From NCBI GenBank assembly GCA_036362985.1, contig JAYGXS010000004.1:3350590-3414589 (forward strand): a DNA stretch of 64,000 nt, read 5' to 3'. This DNA is from Ligula intestinalis. Taxonomy: Eukaryota; Platyhelminthes; Cestoda; Diphyllobothriidea; Diphyllobothriidae. Under the pieces are notes generated by a model that ran no database searches, had not been told where the DNA came from, and saw only the letters and a list, made by a program, of their open reading frames with translations. The position numbers and the translations under genes were made by a program. Shown here piece by piece: positions 47,312 through 59,400 of the stretch (positions within the stretch are counted from its first letter, which is position 1; every line of letters starts with the position of its first letter).

Positions 47312-49761
47312 AATGCAAAGCTTCACGTTCTAAGTGCAACCTTAAAACAATCCAAGGATCCCTCGGTGTTAAGGGCACTCAATGGGTACCTACGTTTCAA
47401 CATCAAACTTTTCGAGGCGAGAGTAGTGGCTAATTTGATTCAGGACTGCATTGAGAGGAATGAATATCCAAGGGACTACAGGAGAGCACTACGGCGGACT
47501 CGGACGGTTATAACCACTGAAACCTTGAGACGATATGCTGAGAACCAGCTTAAAAGCACTCACATAAAGATTGGAGAACTAGAGCGTCATGTATGCCAAT
47601 GCTCTGCCGTTCTAGACAGCCTGACAGACGAAGAAAGACAAAAATTCATCAGCTACACACAGACCATAGGGAAGAAGCGTGGGGACACAAAGAGAGCGTC
47701 ACTCCTACAAAGAGTGCAAGAAAAGAAGCCACAAGCAAAGCTACCCAAAGATCCAGCTAGATACGTGCACAACTACACCTCTATGACGCTTGATAAAACG
47801 TTACTTGAAGCATTATCTGTGGGCCCGAAGTTCTGCATACCTTCTCGAAAGGTCGATCAGTTAGAACTAGAAACCCAGTTTGAGAATCTTTACAACCAAA
47901 CTTATGATTTAAAACCCAGCTCTGCAGAAAGTGTCCAACACTTTAAATCAACACTAGTGAACTGCAGTTACCAGTACCTCAACAGGAGACCTACAAACCG
48001 AGGATTATTGACAAAAACGCATCTAGAAAAGTTAAAAGAACTGCGACGGAACACAGAAATCCTGGTCACTAGACCGGATAAAGGAAGCGGTGTCGTTTTA
48101 ATGAAAAGGTCGGACTGCATAAAGAAGATACAAACGGTCCTATCATATCAGAAAAAATTCAAGAAAGTTGACAAAGAAAAAGATCGCACAGAAGAAGTAG
48201 AGGCCCAACTGACCGACTGCTTACGAAGACTCCACACACGAGGTTTCATAAGCGACCGGGACTTCGAAGGCCTCCGACCAGTAGGCACGCACATCCCCCA
48301 TTTGTGTGGTCTACCAAATATCCATAAGGATGGCCTGCCAGTTCGTCCGATTCTGGACATGCGCAATTCACCGTATCACGCGATAGCAAAATGGTTGGCG
48401 GCAAAACTCAAGCCGTTGCAGCATCAACTGGCACCACGGAGCTATCGAGACACGTTTGAATTTGTCGATGATATCAAAGATGTGAACTTAAATGGCATGA
48501 GAATGTTCTCCCTAGACGTCTCCTCGCTGTTTACAAACGTCCCGGTTACCGAGACAGTCGAATACATCTGCGAATTCCTATTGACAAATCAACTAGAAAT
48601 AGGAATACCGACGAATGCACTAAAGGAACTACTACTGAAGTGCACACTGAACGCGCAGTTCCTTTTTGACGGCCAAATATACAGACAAATAGATGGCGTT
48701 GCCATGGGCTCACCTCTGGGACCACTTTTGGCTGACATATTCATGGGAAAGCTGGAAAAACATCAACTTAGCGATCAGATCCACAAGTTAAAGCACTACG
48801 GCCGCTACGTGGATGATATATTCGTGATTGCCACAAACGAAACCGATTGAGACGCGCTCTTAAGCGCGGTCAATCAAGCCCATCCTTCCATAAAGTTCAC
48901 GTTGGAGATGGAAACAGCAGGTTCTCTCCCCTTCTTGGACGGCCTCCTTAGTCGTAGACCAGATGGTAGCGTCCGAAGGAGCGTGTATAGAAAGAAAACC
49001 TGGTCTGGACAATATACGAACTTTAACAGTTTCATACCTCTCCAACAGAAGCGAAATCTAGTTCGCTACTTAACGCAAAGAGCTGCAAAAATTTGCTCTG
49101 AAGACACTATTGAAGAGGAACTCAAGAAAATCCAGGACTTACTCCGTGAGAACGGATATCCTGAGAAATTCATTACCAAGAATATGGCTACTAAAGTAAT
49201 TAAACCCACAAAACTCACTGTGGAGAAGAATATATTATTTCTCAAAGTGCCCTTTCGAGGAGACGCGACAGGTGAACTCCTGAAAAGACGCCCTTAGGAT
49301 GCCATGTCACGAACTTTCCCAGCAGCGAGAGTTCGGGTACTATTCTCAACTAACCCAGTCTTCCATGGGAAGGTAAGGACAGGTAACCGACTCAGACCGC
49401 CTCCATGTGTATCTACTCCTTTGCTTGCTCCTGTGGAGCAAGTTATATTGGTCACACGAGTCGGCGCCTATCTAAAGGAATAAAGGAACACCTCCCACAA
49501 TGGCTAAGGAAGGGTGATTTCAATACCAGCAGAACCATCAACAGCTCTATCCTAGCGCACATGGTGGATTTTGGACATCAGGTGGAACCCAACGAAGCCT
49601 TCAGGGTGATCTACAAGGTCCCACCAAGCTACCCTAAGTCACTGGGCCAGCGACTGTTGGCAACAGCAGAAGCAACTGCTATCCGGTTGAGGAAGCCAAT
49701 TTTGTGCGCGCAGAAGAACCTGCGGCAAGCCCCAAGCTTAGCATGGCCAACGGCCACCTAG
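47312..49761 (+). pseudogene. Penelope-like element PLE-A, nearly full-length but broken
   Basis: One frame from about 47312 carries the PLE RT: LVTRPDKGSGVVLM, CGLPNIHKDGLPVRPILD, FSLDVSSLFTNVP, GVAMGSPLGPLLADIFM and the catalytic YVDD (48806-48817). A TGA at 48848-48850 interrupts it just after YVDD. The frame resumes (GSLPFLDGLLSR, LRENGYPEKFI, LKVPFRGDA), meets a TAG at 49295-49297, and continues to about 49400. A one-base shift then leads to the GIY-YIG nuclease: IYSFACSCGASYIGHTSRRL, SILAHMVDFGHQV, LLATAEATAIRL. The usual Arg of RL..R..EH is Gly. No Met start is seen at the 5' end, which may be truncated. PLEs use RT plus a GIY-YIG nuclease for target-primed insertion. This copy cannot make the intact protein. 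Confidence 0.9.
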
Positions 49762-49954
49762 CTACCGGCATTTTCCCCAAGTCTCTTCTCTCCTCTTCCA
49801 CCCCTCCCCCTTCTCCTTAATTACCGCTTAATTAGCCGCTTGTTACTGCCCCACCCTCTACTCTATCCCCCGGACTAATTTGCCTGTAACGTTGAACGTA
49901 ATTTGCCTACAATTTTACCTTTTATGCTTTAACCCCCTCCCATATAAATGTAAT

Positions 49955-49980
49955 GGCCTGATGAGAATTTATTGAAAGTA
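49955..49980 (+). repeat. PLE-A tail motif
   Basis: GGCCTGATGAGAATTTATTG and AAAG lie about 200 bases past the nuclease frame. They match tails at 56176-56200 and 40788-40813 (plus) and 55568-55594 (minus). CTGATGA and GAAA recall a hammerhead, but no stem II is visible. Confidence 0.5.
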
Positions 49981-49989
49981 TACGTATGC

Positions 49990-50720
49990 TCGCCAATTAC
50001 TCTTCGATTAAGTGCTTATCCTCAGCTTTGAAACTTGTACAAGCTGTTCTTATTGTTATAGAGCTCAAAGAAAACGCATGTTCAGATCGCGCATACATGA
50101 ATGTAGGCTAGATGTGCGACGGGGTGACGAATTGTTGTAAGTTGCTGCTCACACATACGAAATGGACCATGAGTTCAACTTTGCATTCCTCGAGAGATTC
50201 GCCCATACCGGAAACAAGACGAGCCGATGATTGATTGAAGCTTGGTCTACGAATGGGAACTCAATCATTTGACGTATCGCCGGCTTACGAAGAACTGGGC
50301 AGCCAACTCCAAACATGCATCTCTATAATTGCCCTCTTTTCGTTGCTACTCTTATCCCTTATGATGAAATCCTGTACGAGTTTGAAATCTCAGAAAAATT
50401 AAAGACTGTTCCGGTGCTCGGCAAACAGCGAATAGAATTTGAACCTGTTGACAAAGCTTCTCGATCTTGGGCTAGGCACTGTTCTGCTCCTTCGGCTATC
50501 ATCATTTTTTAACCTTCAGGTGTGTGCGATAACGCTAATAATAACGTCTCTCTTTTTCTATTCAGTCACCAGACATAAAAAGGCGGTTGTTACCGTGGAA
50601 GGCGCGTAAACTGCCATCCCACGCAGTGTTGACTGAAATGCTGAAATGTATTTTCGACTCAAGAAGGTCACCTATCTGGGGCTGTAATACTAATTGTACT
50701 GCGGAAAAATCCCTAGATAG
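49990..50720. other. No recognisable gene
   Basis: Short frames only. Confidence 0.35.
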
Positions 50721-50822
50721 AAAAAGAAGATGCGACCACTGGAACACCGGCTAAGGATTCGCAACAGAATCAGAAACGTCCGGAGAGTAAAATTCCTGTT
50801 CCAGTGATCGCATCTTCTTCTG
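50721..50822. mobile_element. Minimal palindromic PLE-B tail pair with hammerhead relic
   Basis: AGAAGATGCGACCACTGGAA on the left is inverted in TTCCAGTGATCGCATCTTCT on the right. Between them the plus strand keeps GGATTCGCAACAGAATC, a stray A, GAAAC, GTC and CGG, the second half of the hammerhead. About 100 bp in total, it is the shortest of the head-to-head units. Confidence 0.6.
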
Positions 50823-51998
50823 AGCTACTCCATGGACTTCGTATCTTCGCTTTTATCTGCTATCCCAAATACTTCAATTCCTTTCGGGATTCCGCCGCCT
50901 TAACGAGCTTCTTTCCGGTCGCTTACAGACCCCACTCACTGTACAAACTGAGTACTGAGTAGTTTTAAACTTTTCTTATGAATTCACACATGGGCACAAA
51001 AACGTTCCTTCTTATGCCCACTTGGACGCCAAGGCTCTTCGTTACATGTTCTACACGGAAATAGCATACCTTTTGGTTTAATAATGTTCCGATCGCGCAA
51101 TTTTCAAAACCTTGAAGTGATCACTCGTGAACCATTATGTCTTTTTTCTTTCTAATATGAATAATTAAGTACTGAAATAAAATACTAACATAGTATTTTA
51201 CAATTCCAAGTGTACTCTTTTTTAAATTATCAATTTGAAGGGGATTTTATTTCACTAATACATTCATTTTATGCTTTCTTCTTACAAAATATAGTTAACC
51301 GTATAAAAAGATAACAATCAATTGGATGAATTATGCTACTTAAGTACGCATTTTACCGAGCCTTTTTAAATGCAGACGAAAACATTTATTTCAAACGCCG
51401 GCACAATTTCCTCACTGAATTAGTTTTAGATTCTGTTGCACAGTGATCCTCATTTAAACCCCATCTTACTACTCCTTTCAAATAAAAAACATGCTAGATG
51501 AGATGTTTCATGAGATGGACCAGCTTTTATTTTCTGTTATGCTTATTTTTTCTATCGATAATTGAGCTTTATGCTTGAATCAATAACTCGGTTGTAATGG
51601 TTTCCCTATCGTTTACCGTTAATGACTCCTTTTAATGCTTCCATTTGCGCTTTGTATCAGCAGAAACATTTACCATACACATCTAAAATCACAAACCAAA
51701 GCCCTTACGTTTGGAATGATAAAGGAAACGGTAGATTTCCTGGAATTGGGCAAACTGCTTGGTATTCCAAACAGGCACGCTTGTGGCCATCACCAAATGA
51801 CGCAACCTTGTCCGTGCCCAATGCCCTCTTATGCCGCCAATCGTCGGTCATTAACTCATCTTTATTGAAGGTGGCACAGCCCACTCCAGCCACCAGTCCA
51901 CTGACCGGCTCGGACGGTGGCTAGGGCCTGGGAATGGAAATAGAGAGAGAGTGACGTCAAGGGCTCAGCGCAGTTTTCTCACTACATAAAAAAGGATC
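50823..51998. other. No recognisable gene
   Basis: AT-rich up to 51.6 kb. A 100-codon plus-strand frame at 51622-51924 has no motif. Confidence 0.35.
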
Positions 51999-52080
51999 AC
52001 ACGCTTGAAGTTATCACGGTGCCTTAAAAGCCGTGGCCTGGAAGGTTGCCAACTGACGGGATAACTCGGGCCGCGCTGTC
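51999..52080 (+). repeat. Dispersed repeat, copy 1
   Basis: It shares AAAAGCCGTGG, GGTTGCCAA and TGACGG blocks in the same order with 54555-54640. Part of a longer, poorly preserved repeat. Confidence 0.5.
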
Positions 52081-54554
52081 AGCCCCGTTTGTTTTTGTGG
52101 ATGTGGAATGGGTGACTAGCGGGATGAGGGGCAGGCGGCAGTGGCTTCTTCTTAATGCAGCCTTTGTGGAACTTGATACTATCCAAACCAGGTGGGACAG
52201 CACGCTTGGAGGCAGTTTCGGTCACGGCACCCGCCTGCACCATCTTCCGTCTGCAGTTTTATTTGCATTATCATGACCCCGGGCGCGGTTGGGACAGAGA
52301 TAGAGAGAGAGAGTGCGATAGATGCACCAAAAGCCTACAACCATTTAAATATAATCAATAAGTAAGCCACCGTGTTTGTTTTCTGTTTATTGAAGCACGC
52401 AGGGAGCATAATCGAGGTCAACGGTTGAATTTTGAGGTGGCACATCAGTACCTAGCACATGACTTTGAAGCCAGGATATTGCTATAAGTAATCAGACTAG
52501 TTATGGTGAACCACCACCACCACATTTTAATCGGCCTTTATGCTCCTTCATGGCGGATGTAAATTTGCGGCCTCATCGAATGATATATCAGGCAAAGCAA
52601 CGATCGTATCCGAGGTTGCAGACGACTACCCTCCTTCTTACTTAGTCTTTAATATGACCTGAAGGTGGACGATGGTGCCGCGACCGACACGAGCTGGATC
52701 GAAGAAAAACCAGTGAAATTACGGTGCGGGCTTGGTGTTCTTGGTTGGATGGTGTGTGTTGCATGTTTATTAGCTGATGAGTGAACTGAGAGTCAGATGA
52801 TGACGACTTCTTTCAATCCTCGGCTTTGCAAACTATAGTGTGTACAGTAGTCGCCAAAGACCATATAACTTTCATAACTTTGTATGAGTTTGATCATAAT
52901 TCGAATACCATTGTGAATGCATTTAGGAAAATTGAGAAATAATAATGAGCAGCACCAAGCATATAAAGTAATTAAAAGAACTATAGGAATTTCGAAGTGT
53001 TCGTAAAGAAAAATAAAAAAATTTCTCCATAATCCCGTGGTTCTTGAGACGCAAAAAGGAGTTATTAAATACAACAAAGCATTTGAATATTGTGTTAAAT
53101 TAAAAACTTGAAGCAACTACTTCCGATATATAGAAAGAACCTTTCTTTAGTCAAATATTCTGTAAACTTTACTCTTACTGGATAAGTATTGATTGAATGT
53201 CATCGAAAAGAGTGTGTCATCATTTTCCTTGTTTTCACTGTCTTTATTGATGAATTGATAAATGGTGCATCTGTTCGACGTTTGCACCAGAACCTTTTAA
53301 ATAAGAAAGATATAAAGAGCATTTACCCAAATACAGTGTTTTCCAATATTCGTTTTAATGAATAGGGCAACGTTTTTAATATGCAGAAATGCCTCAAAAT
53401 AGCCAACAACAGTGTCGAGAGTAAATCTTGTCCGCAGGGGAGTTGTAAAACTACTATTCCTAAGATTAATAAAAAATTTCGATCAAGGGTTACCTCTTAG
53501 AAAGTGCATTGATTAGATATTTGGCTGACGACCTTCTGCGTATATTAGCTTTTTCCAATGTAATGTCGCAATGAAATTAGATAACTTTGAGAATTTCTTT
53601 AAGTTTCCTGAAGATAAACGATTCGATTCTTCTGGAGATGAAGGAACTTTCTTTTCTATTTATAATGGATTATTTATCGCATAAGTGAATTAATTCCACT
53701 TTCTGATATAATCTTTCAAATTAAAAAAACTGGCTATATACACTGCCATTTTTGCCTGTGTGTTCCGTTTCTAAATAACACAAAAGGGGAACGTAATGTA
53801 CACAAAAAACTATATTTCTACAAGACATACATTCCATAAGGCCTTCTTTGTCTTAAAGTTGCATTATCACATTCCACATTTTGCGTTTGCGCATGGACGT
53901 TTGGACGTTATTAGCGCAGTAACACAAACAATTCTCTGCTACTGCATTTTGTGCAAAAAAAGCTTAACAGGCTAGCTAAACATAATTTTAAAAATAAAAA
54001 TCTGCAATTTAACTGCAAATAAATGTGATCCCTTTAACTTGGCTTTCCTTGAATCTGAGCAATTTTCGACAAACTTTTCCAGTTCTGGAAGGGATATCTC
54101 CTATACCTTTTTGACTTATTTAGGAGTTCCTTCATAGTGTAATCAACATTAACGTGCAGTTTGGTTCTCTCTTTCGTAATAGCATATGAAATTCCTTCGA
54201 TATGAGACTGCGCCCAAGTTTCCCAAAATTAATGGTCATTTCTCTTAATAAACCTAACCAAAATGACGATTTAACTAACTAAAAGGCTTTCGCATAATTC
54301 ACTACACTGAACGAATCAAGATATTGTCACTAAATATACGCTAAAGTATCCAGTCAAATTTCATCATGAAAGTTGAATGGTTTTTGAGGACTACTGCATG
54401 TGTGTGTGTCAAGAAAGATAGGTCGTGCTGTGCAGATGGGTTCGCCGGCCCTGTTAGTGACACCGTCAAATCCGCCGGCTTGGGCCGTGGTCTGCTGCTG
54501 GAGGTGAGGAAGAGAAGGAGATCGACATCGGCACTTTCCACACCAAAAACACTC
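52081..54554. other. No recognisable gene
   Basis: 52.1-52.4 kb is GC-richer with a GA run. 52.8-54.3 kb is strongly AT-rich with one 107-codon minus-strand frame lacking motifs. Confidence 0.35.
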
Positions 54555-54640
54555 TGACGCACTTGAAGCAAGCATAGTGCGCTAAAAGCCGTGGTTTGGA
54601 GGGTTGCCAAATGACGGAATGATTCAGATCGCACGGTGAG
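54555..54640 (+). repeat. Dispersed repeat, copy 2
   Basis: Direct-orientation partner of 51999-52080. Confidence 0.5.
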
Positions 54641-55548
54641 TCCAGTGTGCGCTTGTTGCTGTTGTAACGGCGACTTCAGTAGTGTTACCGTCTAATTACG
54701 CCTTTCGGAATCCCCAAGGAAGAAATCAATGAGAAGGGCATAACTCTGAAATCCACCCGGAGGAGGGTTTTTTGTGTAAAAAACTCGGATTTGCTTTCTC
54801 GTGTGGTAGATGCCCCTGGTTGGTCTCCAGCGCGCTGCATGCCCCGTCTCGGGGTTAGGTCTAGCACTCGGGAGCGGACTAACGGCGTCCTCGCAGTCCG
54901 TGTGCAACTCACTGTCTGAAACGTGACAGTGATTGTAAAGCGCGTTCGCTTGTGGCCTCATTGGGCGCGTTGGATAAGGTCATCTGTCGTGGCGAACCTA
55001 AGTGGCCCTTGAGGAACTGCCACCAGTTGGGAACGCAACTGAGTGCGCGTGCGTGTGTCTCCAGTCCAGCCTTTAAGGTAATCACGTGGAGGCGGTCCGA
55101 GCGAAGACACAGAGACATTCTGGCAGTCCACATTGACAAAAGAATCATTGTGGCAGTCGGCAGCAGGCGCGATGCCTCAGGAGAGCCCACATAGTGGCTT
55201 GCCTTTGGTCAGGATAGACTCCTAACAGTTGTGTGGACTGACTGACTGGCGGATTTAGACTCAGGCTGCAGATGCTCCTTCTTACTGCGGTTTTTATGGC
55301 ACGTTCACCCAACTGGAATCCAAGCTGGGTGTGGTGGCAGGTATAGGGCCGGTCTCAGCTACGCCAGCCAGCTGCGTCCCAGTCCGCCTACGGTCTTCTT
55401 GTCTGCGTCTTGACGCCAGCCGCAAGTCACCATGCCTGCACCACCCTGCTGTGAAATATACGGTGGACATCGTTGAGACTGACGGTCGGACGGTAGCAAA
55501 TTATGAATTGTGTAAGTTACATTAATATTCCCATGCTTAATCTTAAAA
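54641..55548. other. GC-richer stretch, no gene assigned
   Basis: Opposed frames of 80-140 codons without motifs. Possibly part of the dispersed repeat family. Confidence 0.35.
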
Positions 55549-55780
55549 GCCAGTTTATGGAAAGCAATTGTTTTCAGCAAGTTCTCATCAGGCCAAACAT
55601 TTGAAAGAGAAATGAACGTTGTACATAACAAGTAAAGTTTGGACATGTAGAAAAACCAATAACTGTTTAACATGGGCACTGATTGGTCACTGCGGACTAT
55701 GTTAATTCGCGCATCTAGACCATGCCAGCGTGTGGGTTGAGAAGTTGCCGCTAGTTGGTAGGGGCGAAATGCTAGCGCCA

Positions 55781-55832
55781 CCTGAAAGGCTTTATTGGTA
55801 TCATCGAGTCGATACCAATAAAGCCTTTCAGG
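55781..55832. repeat. Perfect 22-bp hairpin at the junction of inverted PLE tails
   Basis: The arm beginning CCTGAAAGGCTTTATTGG pairs fully with its inverse across an 8-base loop. Each arm encodes the DTNKAFQ part of the nuclease, so the hairpin is the fusion point of two copies. Confidence 0.85.
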
Positions 55833-56032
55833 TTGTCTATTGGACCCAGTCTAACTTTTTCAAAGGCCTACGCCAACGGATGCTCGCAACAGCTGAAGCA
55901 GTAGTTATACGGCTAGAAAACTCAGTGCTGTGTTGTCAGAAGATGCTGACACAAGCTCTTACACTTCCATGGCCTGCACCGACACCGGGTAGCGATAGCA
56001 TTTCGCCCCTATCAACAAGTGACAATCTCTAA
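55800..56032 (+). pseudogene. PLE-A fragment: C-terminal GIY-YIG nuclease
   Basis: The plus-strand frame reads RVDTNKAFQVVYWTQSNFFK, LRQRMLATAEAVVIRLENSV and LCCQKMLTQALTLPWP, then ends at a stop. It is homologous to 49560-49761. Only the last third of the nuclease remains. Confidence 0.8.
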
Positions 56033-56175
56033 ATCAACACGCTGACACGGCCTACATGCGCAAAATGACATAGCCCGCAGTGACCAATCAGTGCCCGTGT
56101 TAGGCAGTTATTGATTTTTCTACAGATTAAAACTTAAATTGCTATGTACAGCGTTCATTTTTCTTGCAAATTTTT

Positions 56176-56200
56176 GGCCTGATGACGACTTGCTGAAAAC
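56176..56200 (+). repeat. PLE-A tail motif
   Basis: TTGGCCTGATGACGACTTGC followed by TGAAAAC. Inverted copy at 55568-55594. Confidence 0.55.
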
Positions 56201-56435
56201 AATTGCTTGCCATAAGGTGAATTTTTAACTTATGCATTCAAATTTTACGCTATTGGCTCCACGTGAAAGAGGCAATGAGACCATAAACAAATTACCTTCA
56301 TGATCGCTCAATAAGAAAAAAGTTTAAGATGTCGGTAGCAGCCCTCCTGTTGGCCGGAAGACAGACAAGTTCCAAAATATCTTCTAATTGCACATGGAAG
56401 AAGGCTGGTTGAGCACCGGATCGGTTGGTTTATTA

Positions 56436-56477
56436 TCCTGAGTTTTCGAACTCTTACAGGAATCTATCCTCAGAGAT
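56436..56477 (-). ncRNA. Diverged hammerhead-like motif
   Basis: The minus strand reads ATCT, CTGAGGA (consistent with CTGANGA), ATTC and GAGT pairing, TTC, GAAAA, CTC and AGGATAATAAA. Core bases are kept, but stem III does not pair beyond A-U and stem I has three pairs. A diverged family member. Confidence 0.4.
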
Positions 56478-56479
56478 GA

Positions 56480-59400
56480 GAAACAACAACAAAAGAGGGG
56501 TTATTTATAGTCAGTGTACACCAAGCAACTGTCAAAGGTCACGAGGTCGTGAGCAGAAGAGACCGCAATGAAAAGGCGGGGCGGAGGAGTGGGGGCAATT
56601 ATCGAGGTATACGTTGATTAATCGTCAGTGATTGCAACGTTCATCAGGGCTTCAGAAACGTTAATGTGCAATTATAGAGGAGGTTGGCCCAATTAAGTGT
56701 GACGGACGTGTGGCTGTGTTTTCACGTACTTGTGCAAGGCTTTTCTAATTTTCACTTCTCCACAGTTTAGTAGTGGGGGCAATACCAGTCTTGCAGTGAA
56801 TTTTGTATTGAAACTAGCGTGCGGTTTACTGGTAAGACGATTTAGCGACAATCTGAGCCATTGTTTACCCGTGAAACCGAGTGTTCGTTCAGAGATTCAA
56901 TGTGTTGTCTGTCTCACATACGCTGAAAATAGCTCGTTTTGTTTGTGCAAGTCGTCTTTGTTTCCATATTTGCACTTTTCGCGAGGTCTGTTTCTTGAGA
57001 AGACACTCTGCCTAATAATACGTCCACCGAAGACCATCGGGTGACTGCGTGGTCAGATAGTGGCCGAGTTATTGTCATCGCTGTCAGAATAGGCACTTCG
57101 CGCAGATACCGAGAGAGCGTGTAGGCAACCACAATGCCACGGTGTGAACAACTGGATTACTTTTCGGACAGAGCTGAGGATCAAAGTCCAGTCGTCGGAA
57201 CTTTCACCCCTCCCTTTCCCCCCATGAATCGATCATCGGAACAGCAAATACTAACGACGATTCGCGGCCTAGGATGGAACCGTTAACACCGTTTGCCGAC
57301 CCTGGTGAAAAGCCAAGCAGTGGGCATTGGCTACACAAGTTACGGCAAGATCCAGGGAAGCTTTGCAGCGGTTGTAATTGCGCTGATGCTGCAGGAAGCA
57401 AAGAGCAAACTGCGGGCGATGTTGAGGATGCTAGCAATGCAGTTACGTACGCAGTGTGCTAGATTGACGCACTGCTAAATTGCACTACCTTTGACGGGTG
57501 TTCAGATGAAAGGACTACTCGCGTAACTTCGTCAGCCGATATATACGCAAACGAGACGAGACACTAGATCGTGATCAATTCCTTCTTTACCAAACTTATC
57601 GGAGTTGACAGAAGTGATGCAGAAAAATGATTGGTTTGCTCAGCGAGATTCGAGGATATTAGTGAGTGAGCTCGAGCCTATGCCGACTTATACGGGACAA
57701 AATAGCTTCTACTTTTGGAGACGGCTTACTTCGCAGTGTAAGCCAGTCACTTGCTATCAAAGGCTTCGCCGTTTGGGAGAAAACAAGTTAGCGCAATGTG
57801 AAGCAAATATATTTGTTGAAGAGATCGAAAGACTAAATTGAGTGAATTTGAATTTCAGGAAGCTTGACAATATCCCAAAGCACTTAACTTGATCGGTAAG
57901 AAGTGCAGACCCATGCAGGTTGAAGTACGCATGCGTTGCCACATGTACCTGGGATATAGGCAGGATCTAGTATACGAGGGGAGGACGTAAACTTGGTGGT
58001 GCCTTGATCCCCCACTCCACCTCCCGTCGGTTAAAGTCATGTGATCTCGAGTGCACATGTTCTTTCCCACTGGATGACCAAATGCGCTTTGGATATAAAA
58101 GCTTTCTTCCGCGGCAAACGAAGGCAAGAGTCTCAAGGTTATACGCTAAAAACGGAGAAGGGGATTACTAGAATAATAGAGCCGACGTTTTTTAACTTTT
58201 TTGTTTGCTGTCAGCGTTTTTCAACTTGAGCTGGCAAGCGGGGAAGGAAAAAGGGTTGCAGCTTAACGAACTAAGCGGATAAGTTGATAAGGCTTGCTTA
58301 ATTTGTGCCTGGTCATGCTAGACCTAAAAATTGCACAGCGAACCTTTGAAGCTCGGGGTTACTCGCAGCTGCTGTGCCGAAACTTGGTTTTTATTGCCGG
58401 ATTATTTTCGACGAGAAAGGTTTGTTGGTTGTGCTGCGCAGGGGTTGACTAAAAGACCCTTCCTTGAAGGATTCTTGAAATTGAGCGAGTGCTCAGAAGG
58501 ACCGAAGTAAAAAATATCAGCTAAAAACAAAATGGAACAAGAAATTCCGGTGTGTCAACAATAAAAGATATAAAATCAGCTCTTATGGGCGTGTAAGACA
58601 CAAAGCATCGAAATTTGCTAAGATTGTAGATTGAATGAAAAGGTAACTCTCAATCCACTGCCCTAATGGCATATTTCTTCGAACTTGAATAATCGACAGA
58701 TCAGCTTCTATGCTGGCAAAATCTAAACTGTTCACTAGCGTCCGTAAAGGACTTTTATCTGGAGCGAGGCATCGAGAGCGGCTATCATTGGCAAAAACGT
58801 TCCGGTAAACTATGGTTCACGAGCCTAGTGGTGGCCTTTTTTGGTGAGTGGTATCCAAACATAGTCTGAAATGGGTCACTTCGGCTGGACAGTTAAACAA
58901 CGCTAGCCATAGCAGTGATAAAATAAATCACAATTCGGTAGGAATTTAAGGATAAAAGTGCAGCCGAAGTACAAGCAACGCACAGCCAAAAGTAATTTTT
59001 TTATGGCCTAGGACTGAACCAAATTTGCCGTGTTCAATAAATAGACTTTAGGCAGTTAGCGATAGTGAGAATGTCTGACCAACTAGGCCACCCAGAAGGC
59101 TTTCAACATGGTGTTGGTTTAATCCGCGTTCTTTCATCACGTGCCCAATGAACTTCATATATGAGCGTTCACGGTAAGGCCGTAAACTAGAGTGAACCGT
59201 AGAACAACTTTCTAAGTGAATAGCGTGCTTTAAACAAAGCAATAGTCGGGTATTTGTTAGGCGTTACCACAATCGCCTGTTTTTCAGATGTTTCTAAAAA
59301 GTCATATTGTTGTGAAATGTGATTTATTTCACCTAACTATCGGTTGACACACGTGACTGGTAACTACTTGATGCACTTAAAATTGACCCTAAATACATAT

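Larger units (their letters stand above)
55549..56222. mobile_element. Palindromic PLE-A tail pair with nuclease fragment
   Basis: Left arm 55549-55780 is an inverted copy of 55989-56222. The shared blocks, in mirrored order, include GCATTTCGCCCCTA, TGACCAATCAGTGCCC, GTTCATTT and GGCCTGATGA with GAAAACAATTGC. The arms meet in a perfect 22-bp hairpin (55781-55832). Between, the right copy keeps the PLE-A GIY-YIG C-terminus. Both 3' ends point outward. Confidence 0.75.
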
